The notes beneath the pieces are model-generated. The model saw only the letters and a program-made list of their open reading frames with translations, was not told where the DNA came from and did not search any database. The position numbers were made by a program, and so were the translations under genes. This document shows, piece after piece, positions 34,453-44,080 of a stretch of DNA of 64,000 bases; position 1 is the stretch's first letter; every line of letters begins with the position of its first letter. The stretch comes from WHSV01 sp050694055 (GTDB lineage: Bacteria; Actinomycetota; CADDZG01; WHSQ01): the NCBI GenBank assembly GCA_050694055.1, contig JBOGWX010000131.1, forward strand, positions 16,859 to 80,858, read 5' to 3'.

Positions 34453-35336
34453 GCGCCGCGGAACGGGCCGGCGCGCCGCGGGCCGCGTTCTTCGATCTCG
34501 ATCGGACCCTCATCCCCGGATCGAGCCTCTTCCTCATGGCGCGCGGCGCATACGAGCAGGATCTCTTCCGAGTACGGGACATCCTCCGCTTCGGCTGGGG
34601 CCAGATGATTTTTCGTCTGCGCGGCGAGCACGCGGGAGGAATGGAGCTGTCGCGCGAGTCTACGCTTGAGTTCGTGACGGGAAAGAGTCAGGCGGAGCTC
34701 ATCGAGATGGGTGAGGAGATCGCCCAGGAACGGATATTGCCGCGCGTCTATGCCGACATCGTGCGCGTGATCGAAGGACATCACGATCGGGGCGACGCGA
34801 CCTTTCTCGTTACCGCCTCCCCCATCGAGCTCGCCAGCCGGATCGCGAAGTCCCTCGACATGACCGGGGCAATCGCCACGGTGTCCGAGGTCGATCGCCA
34901 CGGTTACTACACCGGCCGGTTGGTCGGTCCGGTCATGCACGGTCCCGAGAAGGCCTCGGCCGTCGCGGCTAAAGCGGCGGAGCTCGGAATCGATCTCCAG
35001 CAGTGCCACGCCTACTCGGACTCCAGGAACGATCTGCCGCTGCTCGAGACCGTCGGCCATCCCCACGCGGTCAATCCCGAGCACAACCTGCGTCGCATCG
35101 CGCTTACGCGCGGATGGCCGATCCACGAATTGCGGACGCGCCGGCGCGCCTTGCTGATAGGTATCCCTGCAGGACTCGGCGGCGCCAGCCTGTTCGGGGT
35201 GGGAATCGGTCTGGGCGTGTGGGCGGAGCGCAGACGCCACACGGCTCGGAGACGCCGGGTTGCGAAGCTAGTGCGGCGGCTTCAGCTCGCCGAGCTACGC
35301 GCTCGCTTCAAGCCTCGACCTCTGGCTCGACGCTAG
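34449..35336 (+). CDS. HAD-superfamily IB phosphatase (SerB-like) with membrane segment
   Basis: 295 residues. HAD motif I is AAFFDLDRTLIPGSSLF, motif II LVTASP, motif III around GPEKASAV, and motif IV AYSDSRNDLPLLETVG. This matches the HAD-IB group with SerB and the acyl-phosphate-type lysophospholipid phosphatases. A hydrophobic helix near 235-260 (LLIGIPAGLGGASLFGVGIGLG) and an Arg-rich tail follow. GTG start with GGAGG five bases upstream; overlaps the nitroreductase gene by 4. Confidence 0.87.
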   Translation: MSAAERAGAPRAAFFDLDRTLIPGSSLFLMARGAYEQDLFRVRDILRFGWGQMIFRLRGEHAGGMELSRESTLEFVTGKSQAELIEMGEEIAQERILPRVYADIVRVIEGHHDRGDATFLVTASPIELASRIAKSLDMTGAIATVSEVDRHGYYTGRLVGPVMHGPEKASAVAAKAAELGIDLQQCHAYSDSRNDLPLLETVGHPHAVNPEHNLRRIALTRGWPIHELRTRRRALLIGIPAGLGGASLFGVGIGLGVWAERRRHTARRRRVAKLVRRLQLAELRARFKPRPLARR

Positions 35337-35339
35337 TTG

Positions 35340-35470
35340 GTTCCAAGACATCCAGTCCGCCGGCCCGCAGCAAGCTCGAGAGATCCGCTGCGTTGGTGGT
35401 GGCGTGGTCGCGATAACGGTTGTGCAGGTCCGGATAAGTTGACGAACAGGAGCAGATCGTGATCACTGTG
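35340..35470 (-). pseudogene. Relic of a DUF72 C-terminus (fragment 1)
   Basis: Reverse-strand translation gives TYPDLHNRYRDHATTNAADL and SSLLRAGG, which line up with the C-terminus of the intact DUF72 protein nearby (NNCYRDYAQQNAKELAELL). The preceding LLLFVN, another DUF72-like piece, is in a different frame. No start codon or rest of the protein is present, so this is a dead fragment. Confidence 0.55.
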
Positions 35471-35487
35471 TGGAGGGAGGGGCAGCC

Positions 35488-35727
35488 ATGGCGCTTTACG
35501 CATACGACGAGCAGGCGGACGCCCTTTACGTGCTCCTTGCTGCGGAACCCGAAGCCGCTATCAAGGAGACGATCGAGCTGGATGACCGCCTCCACATCGA
35601 CATCGGTCCTGAGGGGGAGATAGTCGGTGTCGAGATCCTCTATCCCACTCTCGGAGCGGTAGATCTCGCCGGACTGAAGGACCGTTTCGGACTGGACCTT
35701 CGGCTGCCTTTCAATTTCGCTGCCTGA
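35488..35727 (+). CDS. DUF2283 family protein
   Basis: 79 residues: MALYAYDEQADALYVLLA then IELDDRLHIDIGPEGEIVGVEIL, the characteristic DUF2283 pattern (YD-x3-DALY ... D-x-G-x-I-x-G-x-EI). These small proteins are often antitoxin-like partners of DUF4258 proteins. GGAGGGAGG precedes the ATG. The stretch just before it, 35337-35487, shows no intact partner gene in this orientation, so the protein may be an orphan. Confidence 0.8.
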   Translation: MALYAYDEQADALYVLLAAEPEAAIKETIELDDRLHIDIGPEGEIVGVEILYPTLGAVDLAGLKDRFGLDLRLPFNFAA

Positions 35728-35794
35728 AACGACAGTTCGAAGACCTCACCCCGGCGCACGCCGACTCACCATGAGGGCAACTAATACTGATCAT

Positions 35795-35884
35795 CCTGTC
35801 CCGCCCCGCGGTGCCGGCCTTCCGCAGGTAGAGGCTGAGCGAATGGCGATATTTGTCGCGACTAGCGAGGACACTCGGATCAAC
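35795..35884 (-). pseudogene. Truncated PIN-domain (VapC-like) toxin relic
   Basis: Overlapping the stop of the ribbon-helix-helix antitoxin gene, the reverse strand reads VDPSVLASRDKYRHSLSLYL, close to the N-terminus of PIN toxins (VDTSVLLAL...RDKYH...). The catalytic remainder is missing and the frame dissolves after about 30 codons. Position, immediately after a CopG/RHH antitoxin, supports a decayed VapBC pair. No start codon is certain. Confidence 0.4.
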
Positions 35885-36137
35885 CTGTTCGCACGTAGGT
35901 TCGAAGAGCCTCGCGGATCACCTCGGCGACACTGATCCCGTCCTTCGAGGCACGCAGGAGCAGTTCGCGCTTCAGCTCGGGGTCAAGTCGAACGGATTCG
36001 ATGGACGCGCGCCCCGAGCCCATCGCCGGACGCCCGCCAGCTCGCCGACGCTCGATCTCATCGACGCCATAGCCGGCCTCGGCCTCATCGGCCATCCTCT
36101 CGGCCATCTCGTCGGTGATCGCCGTTCTCCTTCTCAA
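35880..36137 (-). CDS. Ribbon-helix-helix (CopG-like) antitoxin
   Basis: 85 residues with a C-terminal RHH fold: ASIESVRLDPELKRELLLRAS then KDGISVAEVIREALRTYV. The N-terminal part (ITDEMAERMADEAEAGYGVDEIERR) is acidic and helical. TTG start used; an ATG at about 36107 is possible. Together with the truncated PIN relic it looks like the surviving antitoxin of a broken VapBC module. Confidence 0.7.
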   Translation of the reverse strand: MRRRTAITDEMAERMADEAEAGYGVDEIERRRAGGRPAMGSGRASIESVRLDPELKRELLLRASKDGISVAEVIREALRTYVRTG

Positions 36138-36204
36138 CCTTGCGGTCGATCATCACTTGCAAGGGCAACCGAAGTCACCGTTCGGGACTGGGGCTGCCCG
36201 CCGG

Positions 36205-36744
36205 CTACTCCCCGGTGAGCCCGTCCACCGATTCCCGGAGGAGGTCGGCATGGCCGTTGTGCCGCGCGTACTCCTCGACCAGGTGGAGCAGGATCCATCG
36301 CAGGCTGGGTGCCTCACCATCGGAGCTGGTGCGCCGGGCCAGCCGCTCCAGGCCGCCGTCGGCCAGCGCCTCCGCACCCAGGGAGCGAGAGCGGGCCGCG
36401 GTGTCCTCCCAGAGCGTACGGAGTTGCTCGGGGGTGTCCTCGGCGGCCGAGTGCCAGTCCCAGTCGCGGTCGGCGTCCCAGTCCACCGTGTCCCACGGGG
36501 GCGCCGGGTCTCGCCCATGGAGCCACCGGGAGCACCACAGGTCCTCGACGTAGGCCAGGTGCTTGAGCATTCCGCCCGAGGGTCATCGACGAGGAGGCGA
36601 CCGTCGCCCCGAACCGGTCGCGTCCAGTCCCGCGCACTTCCATGCCAGGGTCGCGCGCTGGTACTCCAGGAAGCCCAGGAGGGTGGCGGTCTCGTCGGCC
36701 GCGTGGGGAGGTTCCGGACGACCATGCTCGTCTAGGTGGGTCAT
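36205..36744 (-). pseudogene. DinB-superfamily (DUF664) protein with two frameshifts
   Basis: The first 43 residues (MTHLDEHGRPEPPHAADE and LGFLEYQRATLAWKCAGLD), a short middle piece (RFGATVASSSMTLG) and the last 120 residues (MLKHLAYVEDLWCSRWLHG, LHLVEEYARHNGHADLLRE with the conserved His residues) lie in three frames. Adding one C near 36610 and removing one G near 36575 restores a normal 179-residue DUF664 protein, so the net length change is zero. Probably a thiol-transferase-like DinB fold protein if intact. Assembly error and real decay are both possible. Confidence 0.7.
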
Positions 36745-36755
36745 GGGCTGTGAGT

Positions 36756-36915
36756 CTACCGGCGGGGCCACCCCTGCCCAGGGGGTTTCCCGGTGTGGTC
36801 GTCGGGAACGGGCGAAGCCACACTCGCGCCGTGTGCCTCGAGCAGGTCGGCCAACTCGCTCGCGTTCCGCTGCGCGTAATCCCGGTAGCAGCTGTCTAGA
36901 TTGGGATAAGCGCTG
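36756..36915 (-). pseudogene. Relic of a DUF72 C-terminus (fragment 2)
   Basis: Reverse-strand translation gives AYPNLDSCYRDYAQRNASEL then ADLLEAHG and a tail to a stop at 36756. It matches the last residues of the intact DUF72 protein (NNCYRDYAQQNAKELAELL) and fragment 1. Nothing upstream resembles the rest of the gene. Confidence 0.6.
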
Positions 36916-36971
36916 TGCTAGATGCCGTTTAGGCAGGGCGCGCCTGAGCGAAGGGCCGAGGTTTATCAGTA

Positions 36972-37259
36972 CTAGCCGGCAGCCGCTAACTGGCGGACTT
37001 TCTTCTTTGGACGGTTTCGCACGAGATCGTGATTTGCCTGGAGATTGATCCAGAACTCAGGCGTTGTTCCTAGCGCGCCGGCGAGCAGCCACGCCGTCTC
37101 TGGGGTGACGCCTCGCTTCCCGCGGACGAGCTCATTGATGCGCTGTACGGGGATGTCGAGGTGCTCGGCAAGGGCGACCTGACTCACGCCCAACGGCTTC
37201 AGGAAATCCTCGAGCAGGATCTCGCCGGGGTGGGTAGGGATTCGATTCTTGGGCAGCAT
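36972..37259 (-). CDS. higA: HigA-type antitoxin
   Basis: 95 residues: NRIPTHPGEILLEDFLKPLGVS, a helix-turn-helix VALAEHLDIPVQRINELVRGKRG, and TPEFWINLQANHDL, the standard HigA/VapI antitoxin pattern. It normally neutralises HigB and represses its own operon. Here the HigB gene just upstream lacks its 5' half, so the antitoxin is effectively an orphan. Confidence 0.9.
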   Translation of the reverse strand: MLPKNRIPTHPGEILLEDFLKPLGVSQVALAEHLDIPVQRINELVRGKRGVTPETAWLLAGALGTTPEFWINLQANHDLVRNRPKKKVRQLAAAG

Positions 37260-37268
37260 CTCTACTCC

Positions 37269-37406
37269 TCAGTGGTAGTCGTCGATCTCGACCTCGTGGG
37301 CATCTCCGTCCTTCCAGCGAAAGACGATCCTCCACTGGTCGTTGATTCGGATGCTGTGCTTCCCACGCAAGTCTCCCTTCAGCGATTCGAGCCGGTTTTT
37401 TGTCAC
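37269..37406 (-). pseudogene. higB: 5'-truncated HigB toxin
   Basis: Encodes only NRLESLKGDLRGKHSIRIN then DQWRIVFRWKDG and VEIDDYH, the C-terminal half of a HigB/RelE-type mRNA interferase (normal length about 90). A GTG at 37406 would start a 45-residue protein, but it overlaps the stop codon of the DUF72 gene and the first half of the toxin is gone. Likely lost when the DUF72 gene was placed here by rearrangement. The order toxin then antitoxin is kept. Confidence 0.8.
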
Positions 37407-38272
37407 CTCAATAGCTCGGCCAGCTCCTTGGCATTCTGCTGTGCATAATCTCTGTAGCAGTTGTTCATCAGGATGTGCGTTCGGTCCGTCTCTTCACTCA
37501 GCTTGGTTATGCGCGGGACCCATTGCTCGAGCTCATCCTCACTGTAGTGATAGCGAAAGCGCTTCGACACCGATTTGCTCTCCCATTCGTCGACGTTATG
37601 GCCGTGAAATCGCACGAGCGCGAGATCCGAGGTCGCCGCAATCACCGGAGGCATCGACGACTTGAACCCCTGTGGCATGTCGACGCATACGTAAGGGAGC
37701 CCGTGACCCTCGAGAAACTCGAGGGTCTCACGTTCGTTCTCGCCGTCCATCCAGGACCGGTTGCGGAGCTCGACGCAGATCCGGTAGGGAGCCGAGCGCT
37801 TGGCGCACTCGAGGATGTAGTCCTTGTTGCGACGAGCAATCGTGAACCACGGAGGGAACTGGAACAGCAGCACGCCGAGCTTGCCGGCCTCGTCGAGCGG
37901 CGCGAGGGCCGAGAGAAACCGATCCCACACGACGTCGATGGTCTGCTGCTCGAGGTCCTTCGGGTAGATGTTCCGCTTGTCGCCGGCGACCTCCAGGTCC
38001 TTGTAGAGCGCGTCGGCGCGCGTGGGATGACCCGTGAGCAGCGAGAACGCCTTGATGTTGAAGGTGAAGTCATCCGGAGTGCGCTCGGCCCAACGCTCGG
38101 AATTGGCTTCGCTCGGCGGAAAGTAATAGGTCGAGTCGACCTCGACCAATGGGAATCGAGAAGCATAGAACTTGAGCCGCTTCTCGGCGGTAGAAGCGGC
38201 CTTCGGATACCAGCCGGACTGGATAAGCGTCTTGTCGGTCCACGAAGCCGTGCCGACGAGGATGTTGCCCAT
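37403..38272 (-). CDS. DUF72 family protein (first of a tandem pair)
   Basis: 289 residues of the DUF72 TIM-barrel family (YecE-like): ILVGTASWTDKTLIQSGWYP, FPLVEVDSTYYFPPSE, TPDDFTFNIKAFSLLTGHPT, VLLFQFPPWF, CVELRNRSWM, VRFHGHN, and the C-terminal NNCYRDYAQQNAKELAELL. Molecular function is unknown. The start MGNILVG is chosen over a longer frame. Its 3' end fuses abruptly onto the truncated HigB gene, and tails like its own are found twice nearby as relics. Confidence 0.9.
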   Translation of the reverse strand: MGNILVGTASWTDKTLIQSGWYPKAASTAEKRLKFYASRFPLVEVDSTYYFPPSEANSERWAERTPDDFTFNIKAFSLLTGHPTRADALYKDLEVAGDKRNIYPKDLEQQTIDVVWDRFLSALAPLDEAGKLGVLLFQFPPWFTIARRNKDYILECAKRSAPYRICVELRNRSWMDGENERETLEFLEGHGLPYVCVDMPQGFKSSMPPVIAATSDLALVRFHGHNVDEWESKSVSKRFRYHYSEDELEQWVPRITKLSEETDRTHILMNNCYRDYAQQNAKELAELLR

Positions 38273-38285
38273 CGACCAGAGACTA

Positions 38286-39065
38286 TTACCCTGGGCGAAT
38301 CGGCCGGGCGGGTGCGCGCGTGGTGTCCATGCCGCGCCTGGCGGCCTCCTGCGCGAACCAGCGAGCGTCCCGGAGCGCGCAACCGCCGGGATCGTTGTTG
38401 AAATACACATAGGAGTCGACGTCGCCGAAAACTTCACGCAGTCTCTCGACCCACGACGCCAGTGCAGTTCGTCCGTAGCAGCCCGGAGGCGAGGCCGCCC
38501 CCGAATGGAAGCGCAGGTAGGTCCAGTCGGCCGTGCGCCACAACGGCGCTACGGGCTTCGAGTCCCGGTCGGCGAGGCAGAGAGCCGCACGGTGTGCTTC
38601 GAGCACGCGGCGCGTCTGATCGACCCACCACGACTCGTGGCGAAACTCGACCGCCACGCGAACCCGTCGCGGAAACTGTGCGAGTACCCCGTCGAGCAGG
38701 TCGTGGTCGCAACCCAGGGTGGGCGGAAGCTGCAGCAACACGGGGCCAAGCTTGCCGCCGAGGTGCCTCACCCGGTCGAGGAAGCGGCTCACGGGTTCCT
38801 CGGGATCTCGCAACCGCTTGATATGCGTCAGGTAACGGCTCATCTTGACCGCCATGACGAAGTCATCCGGCGTCGTCTGCCTCCAGACGTCGAAGCGCTC
38901 ACCTTCCGGAAGGCGATAGAACGCATTGTTCGACTCGACCGTTGCGAAGCTCCGGGAGTAGAAGTCGAGCCACTCGCGCTGCGGCACTCCCTTGGGATAG
39001 AAGCGCCCTCGCCAGTCCTTGTAATGCCACCCGGACGTGCCCAGGAACATGGTCATAATCGCCAT
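38286..39065 (-). CDS. DUF72 family protein (second, divergent paralogue)
   Basis: 259 residues: MFLGTSGWHYKDWRGRFYP, FATVESNNAFYRLPE, TPDDFVMAVKMSRYLTHIKRL, PVLLQLPPTLG, VAVEFRHESWW, YLRFHSG, YVYFNNDPGGCALRDARWF. It belongs to the more common DUF72 branch and is only distantly similar to the adjacent copy, so the pair is not a recent duplication. Start at ATG 39065, with an alternative ATG four codons later. Confidence 0.9.
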   Translation of the reverse strand: MAIMTMFLGTSGWHYKDWRGRFYPKGVPQREWLDFYSRSFATVESNNAFYRLPEGERFDVWRQTTPDDFVMAVKMSRYLTHIKRLRDPEEPVSRFLDRVRHLGGKLGPVLLQLPPTLGCDHDLLDGVLAQFPRRVRVAVEFRHESWWVDQTRRVLEAHRAALCLADRDSKPVAPLWRTADWTYLRFHSGAASPPGCYGRTALASWVERLREVFGDVDSYVYFNNDPGGCALRDARWFAQEAARRGMDTTRAPARPIRPG

Positions 39066-39147
39066 CTACCCTCTACTAAGAGCGCGACGCTGGCACACTG
39101 TTCATGTGTTCAGACGTCGCGTCAGACCCCGGGCAGGCCAGGAGTCG

Positions 39148-39600
39148 GTGTGGGATTACCCCCGGCCCCCGCGCGTCGAACCGGCATCGAACACGGTACG
39201 GGTCGTCCACTACCGCGTGGATCTCGCCCGCTCCGAGCGCGCTCTGCGCGTGCTCGAGACGGCCTCGCCGCCGACCTTCTACGTTCCCCGCGACGATGTC
39301 GCCATGGAGTACCTGCACGCGACCAGCGGGCACACCGTGTGCGAGTTCAAGGGCGTGGCGTCGTACTTCGATCTCGAGGTCAATGCGCGTGTCGCGTCGC
39401 GCGCGGCATGGACCTACGACGAGCCCAAGGAGGGCTACGAGGAGCTCGCCGGGCACATCTCTTTCTACGCGGGACGGGTCGACGCCGCCTACGTCGGCGA
39501 GGAGCAGGTCACTCCGCAGGCCGGCGACTTCTACGGCGGCTGGATCACGAGCGTCGTCGTCGGCCCCTTCAAGGGAGGGCCGGGCACGCTGGGCTGGTAG
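39148..39600 (+). CDS. DUF427 family protein
   Basis: 150 residues: VWDYPRPPRVEP, TFYVPRDDVAMEYLHATSGHTVCEFKGVASYFDL in two parts, WTYDEPKEGYEELAGHISFY, and GDFYGGWITSVVVGPFKGGPGT, all typical of DUF427. Function unknown; the fold is a small beta barrel. GTG start with AGGAG upstream. The GC-rich 5' region includes an upstream open frame that is not needed. Confidence 0.9.
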   Translation: MWDYPRPPRVEPASNTVRVVHYRVDLARSERALRVLETASPPTFYVPRDDVAMEYLHATSGHTVCEFKGVASYFDLEVNARVASRAAWTYDEPKEGYEELAGHISFYAGRVDAAYVGEEQVTPQAGDFYGGWITSVVVGPFKGGPGTLGW

Positions 39601-39619
39601 CCCCGAACCAATCGGTTCG

Positions 39620-40981
39620 CTAACCGCGCGCGTGTCGCTCCCTGTAAGCGCGTGCCCCCTCTTCATGATCGACGATGCGCTCCGGGTAGTCGAGCTTGTT
39701 GCGCTCCTCGTCGTCGAGCTTCCAAGGTTGGTGCACCGCCTTGCCCTCGACCGTCGATAGCTCCTTCACGTAGCGCCGCACGTAGGCCCCGCTCGGGTCG
39801 TAACGCTCGGCCTGGCGCACTGGGTTGAGCACTCTGTAGGGACGCGTGTCGTTGCCCGTACCCGCGGCCCATTGCCAGTTGCCCGCGTTGTTGGCCAGGT
39901 CTCCGTCAACCAACAAGTCGAAGAAGTGCCCGGCCCCCAAGGTCCAGTCGATGTAGCAGATCTTGGTCAGAAAGGAGGCGGTGATGAGCCGGGCCCGGTT
40001 GTGCATGTACCCCTCGCGCCGCAGCTGGCGCATCCCGGCATCGACGATGGGATAGCCGGTGCGGCCGCTCTTCCAAGCCTCGAACGTGTCCGAATCCTTT
40101 CTTCGCCGGTCTCCCACCGGTCGATAGTCGGCGCGCGCGTAATCGGGTGTCACCGCCAGCACCTGGTTGTAGAAGTCGCGCCAGCACAGCTGTCGCACGA
40201 ACTCTTCCCCTCCCGGCTTTCCCTTCGCTCGTTCCTCGACGTAACGAGGTGACACGCAACCGAAGTGAAGATAGGGGCTGAGCCGGGAGGTGTGGTTCGC
40301 GGCCAGGTCGTCGTGGTCCTCGGCATAGGTCTCGAGCCGGCTGCGCAGCCACGCATCCAGTCGTGCGCGACCCGCGCTCTCACCGCCTCGTGGGAGCTCC
40401 GGTGAAGCAGTCCCCGTAACCAGCGAGCCGGGTGCCGGGATGCGCCCGACGTTGATCGCAGCGGGGAAGTCGATCGACCTCGGGGTCTCGTGCACGCGTC
40501 GCCGTCCGGCCCCCTTCCACTGGTTGAAGTAAGGAGTGAAGACCTTGAAGTGGTCTCCACCGGTCGGCGTGACGTCACCCGGACTGACGATCGAGATACC
40601 GTCGAAGGTGCGGAACTCGATCCCCCTCTCGGCGCATGCGGCGCTCAGTCGTTGTTCGCGCGCCTGCGCGTACTTGCTCCAATCCGCGCTCACGAACAGA
40701 CCCCCGGCGCCCGCGCCGGCGACGATCGCCATGGTTTCCTTGACGATGTCGCCTCGCCTGACGACGAGGCGCGCCCCCCTGTCCTTCAGCGAGTAATCCA
40801 GGTCGCGCAGCGTCTCGACGAGAAAGGTGACCCGGTTGGGCCGCCCGTAACGACTGTCGAGGATCCCGTCGTCGAGCACGAACGCGGGCACGACTCGGTC
40901 GGCCCACCGCAGCGCCTCGTGCAGCGCCGGGTGATCGTGAAGCCGAAGATCGCGCGTGAACAACACCACGGCGGTGCGCAT
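39620..40981 (-). CDS. phr: Deoxyribodipyrimidine photolyase
   Basis: 453-residue flavoprotein that uses blue light to split cyclobutane pyrimidine dimers in DNA. N-terminal Rossmann-type antenna domain starts AVVLFTRDLRLHDHPAL; the FAD-binding helical domain shows LSPYLHFGCVSP, CWRDFYNQVLA, YPIVDAGMRQLRREGYMHNRAR and NNAGNWQWAAGTGND, the strongest family signatures. The ATG at MRTAVVL is used; an ATG four codons upstream is possible. With dinB, the primase-polymerase and dnaE2 it adds to the repair content of the window. Confidence 0.95.
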   Translation of the reverse strand: MRTAVVLFTRDLRLHDHPALHEALRWADRVVPAFVLDDGILDSRYGRPNRVTFLVETLRDLDYSLKDRGARLVVRRGDIVKETMAIVAGAGAGGLFVSADWSKYAQAREQRLSAACAERGIEFRTFDGISIVSPGDVTPTGGDHFKVFTPYFNQWKGAGRRRVHETPRSIDFPAAINVGRIPAPGSLVTGTASPELPRGGESAGRARLDAWLRSRLETYAEDHDDLAANHTSRLSPYLHFGCVSPRYVEERAKGKPGGEEFVRQLCWRDFYNQVLAVTPDYARADYRPVGDRRRKDSDTFEAWKSGRTGYPIVDAGMRQLRREGYMHNRARLITASFLTKICYIDWTLGAGHFFDLLVDGDLANNAGNWQWAAGTGNDTRPYRVLNPVRQAERYDPSGAYVRRYVKELSTVEGKAVHQPWKLDDEERNKLDYPERIVDHEEGARAYRERHARG

Positions 40982-41252
40982 GAGCCCTTCCATCTCTCGT
41001 CGAGGTTTCCGTTCTTATGCCCCATTCGTCATCGACCTCACGAGGCGATTGCCGGCTTTTTGCCCGCCTCCGGGTTTGCTCGCTTCGCATGGGGGAACGA
41101 CCAGAGCGAGCGATGCTTGCCCCGCACTAGCCCGAAGCTGCGGGGACGGACCCGTCCCGTCGCAAGGGGTCGCGGGCCCCTCGACCGGACAGGTCGACCA
41201 TATGACTCGCCCGGCGTCACCAACGCTCTGCAGTGGCGCCGGGCCGGTCGCT

Positions 41253-43383
<2,131 letters not shown>

Positions 43384-43394
43384 CGTGATGCCAT

Positions 43395-43489
43395 GCCTCC
43401 CTACGCCGGCGTGAACCGGATCAGGTGATTGCGGGTCGCGGGCACCTCAGCCCGCCTCTCAGCCCGGTGTTCCGGACTCCCCGGCGCTA
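43395..43489 (-). promoter_or_regulatory. TPP riboswitch (THI element) of the thiOSG operon
   Basis: Read leftwards, the conserved blocks of the thiamine-pyrophosphate aptamer appear in order: GCCGGGGAGTCC, ACCGGGCTGAGAGGC, GACCCGCAA, CACCTGATCCGGTTC and GCCGGCGTAGGGAGG. The final GGGAGG doubles as the ribosome binding site of thiO, so ligand binding should block translation initiation. No terminator follows, which fits translational control. Confidence 0.93.
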
Positions 43490-43533
43490 GGTCTCCAGTA
43501 TACGAAGGGTGGCCGCATAGCGGCCGGCGGACC

Positions 43534-44010
43534 TCAGGCCCGCGACGCGCGCGCGGTCTCGAGGTGACTCAGCCACGACCCCTCGGTGAGGGTGATGGAC
43601 TTGGTCAGGTGGACGATCGTGCCGGCCTCGGGCTCGCTCGTGAACTCGAGGTCGTCCACCAGGGCGCGCATCAGCATTATGCCGCGGCCGCTTTCTCTCG
43701 TGAGGTCGGGTGCGAGCTCGTGGACGCCGCGCTGCGCGTCTTCGAGCGATTCATGATCGAAGCCACGACCGGTGTCCTTGATCCTGATGGCCGCCGTCTC
43801 CCGGTTGAAGCTCACCTCGACCTCGTACTCGTCATCGTCCTCCCGAGCATGTTTGAGCACGTTGGTGCAAGCCTCGGTGACCGCCACTCCGACGTCGTTG
43901 ATGCAGTCCTCGTCGATGCCCAACTCGAGCATCGTCGAACTTACGATGTGCCGGGCGACGGGGACGCTGGAGGCGTCGCGCGGAAGCTTGAGTGCGAATA
44001 GAAACCTCAT
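43534..44010 (-). CDS. RsbW-like anti-sigma factor/serine kinase
   Basis: 158-residue GHKL ATPase. N box EACTNVLKHARED, G1 box IKDTGRGFDHESL, and the RGIMLMRALVDDLEF segment are intact, as in SpoIIAB/RsbW anti-sigma factors. No sigma factor or STAS-domain antagonist is next to it, so its partner is unknown. Starts ATG (MRFLFALKLPRD). A second homologue is at 47387-47887. Confidence 0.87.
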   Translation of the reverse strand: MRFLFALKLPRDASSVPVARHIVSSTMLELGIDEDCINDVGVAVTEACTNVLKHAREDDDEYEVEVSFNRETAAIRIKDTGRGFDHESLEDAQRGVHELAPDLTRESGRGIMLMRALVDDLEFTSEPEAGTIVHLTKSITLTEGSWLSHLETARASRA

Positions 44011-44080
44011 GATTCGACCCTTCCCGTATCCCTGCAGGTAAAACGCCCCGGGGGGGCCCCCTGGGCGGTCTGCGGGCGGC

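Noticed and set aside
35400..35487. DUF4258 toxin tail (DEQEQIVITVW) before DUF2283
   Set aside because: Only about 15 residues look right, with a stop directly upstream; the opposite-strand DUF72 tail explains most of the stretch better.
40982..41252. Small open frames between the photolyase and thiG
   Set aside because: They lack ribosome binding sites, family matches or codon pattern; I see only a non-coding gap.
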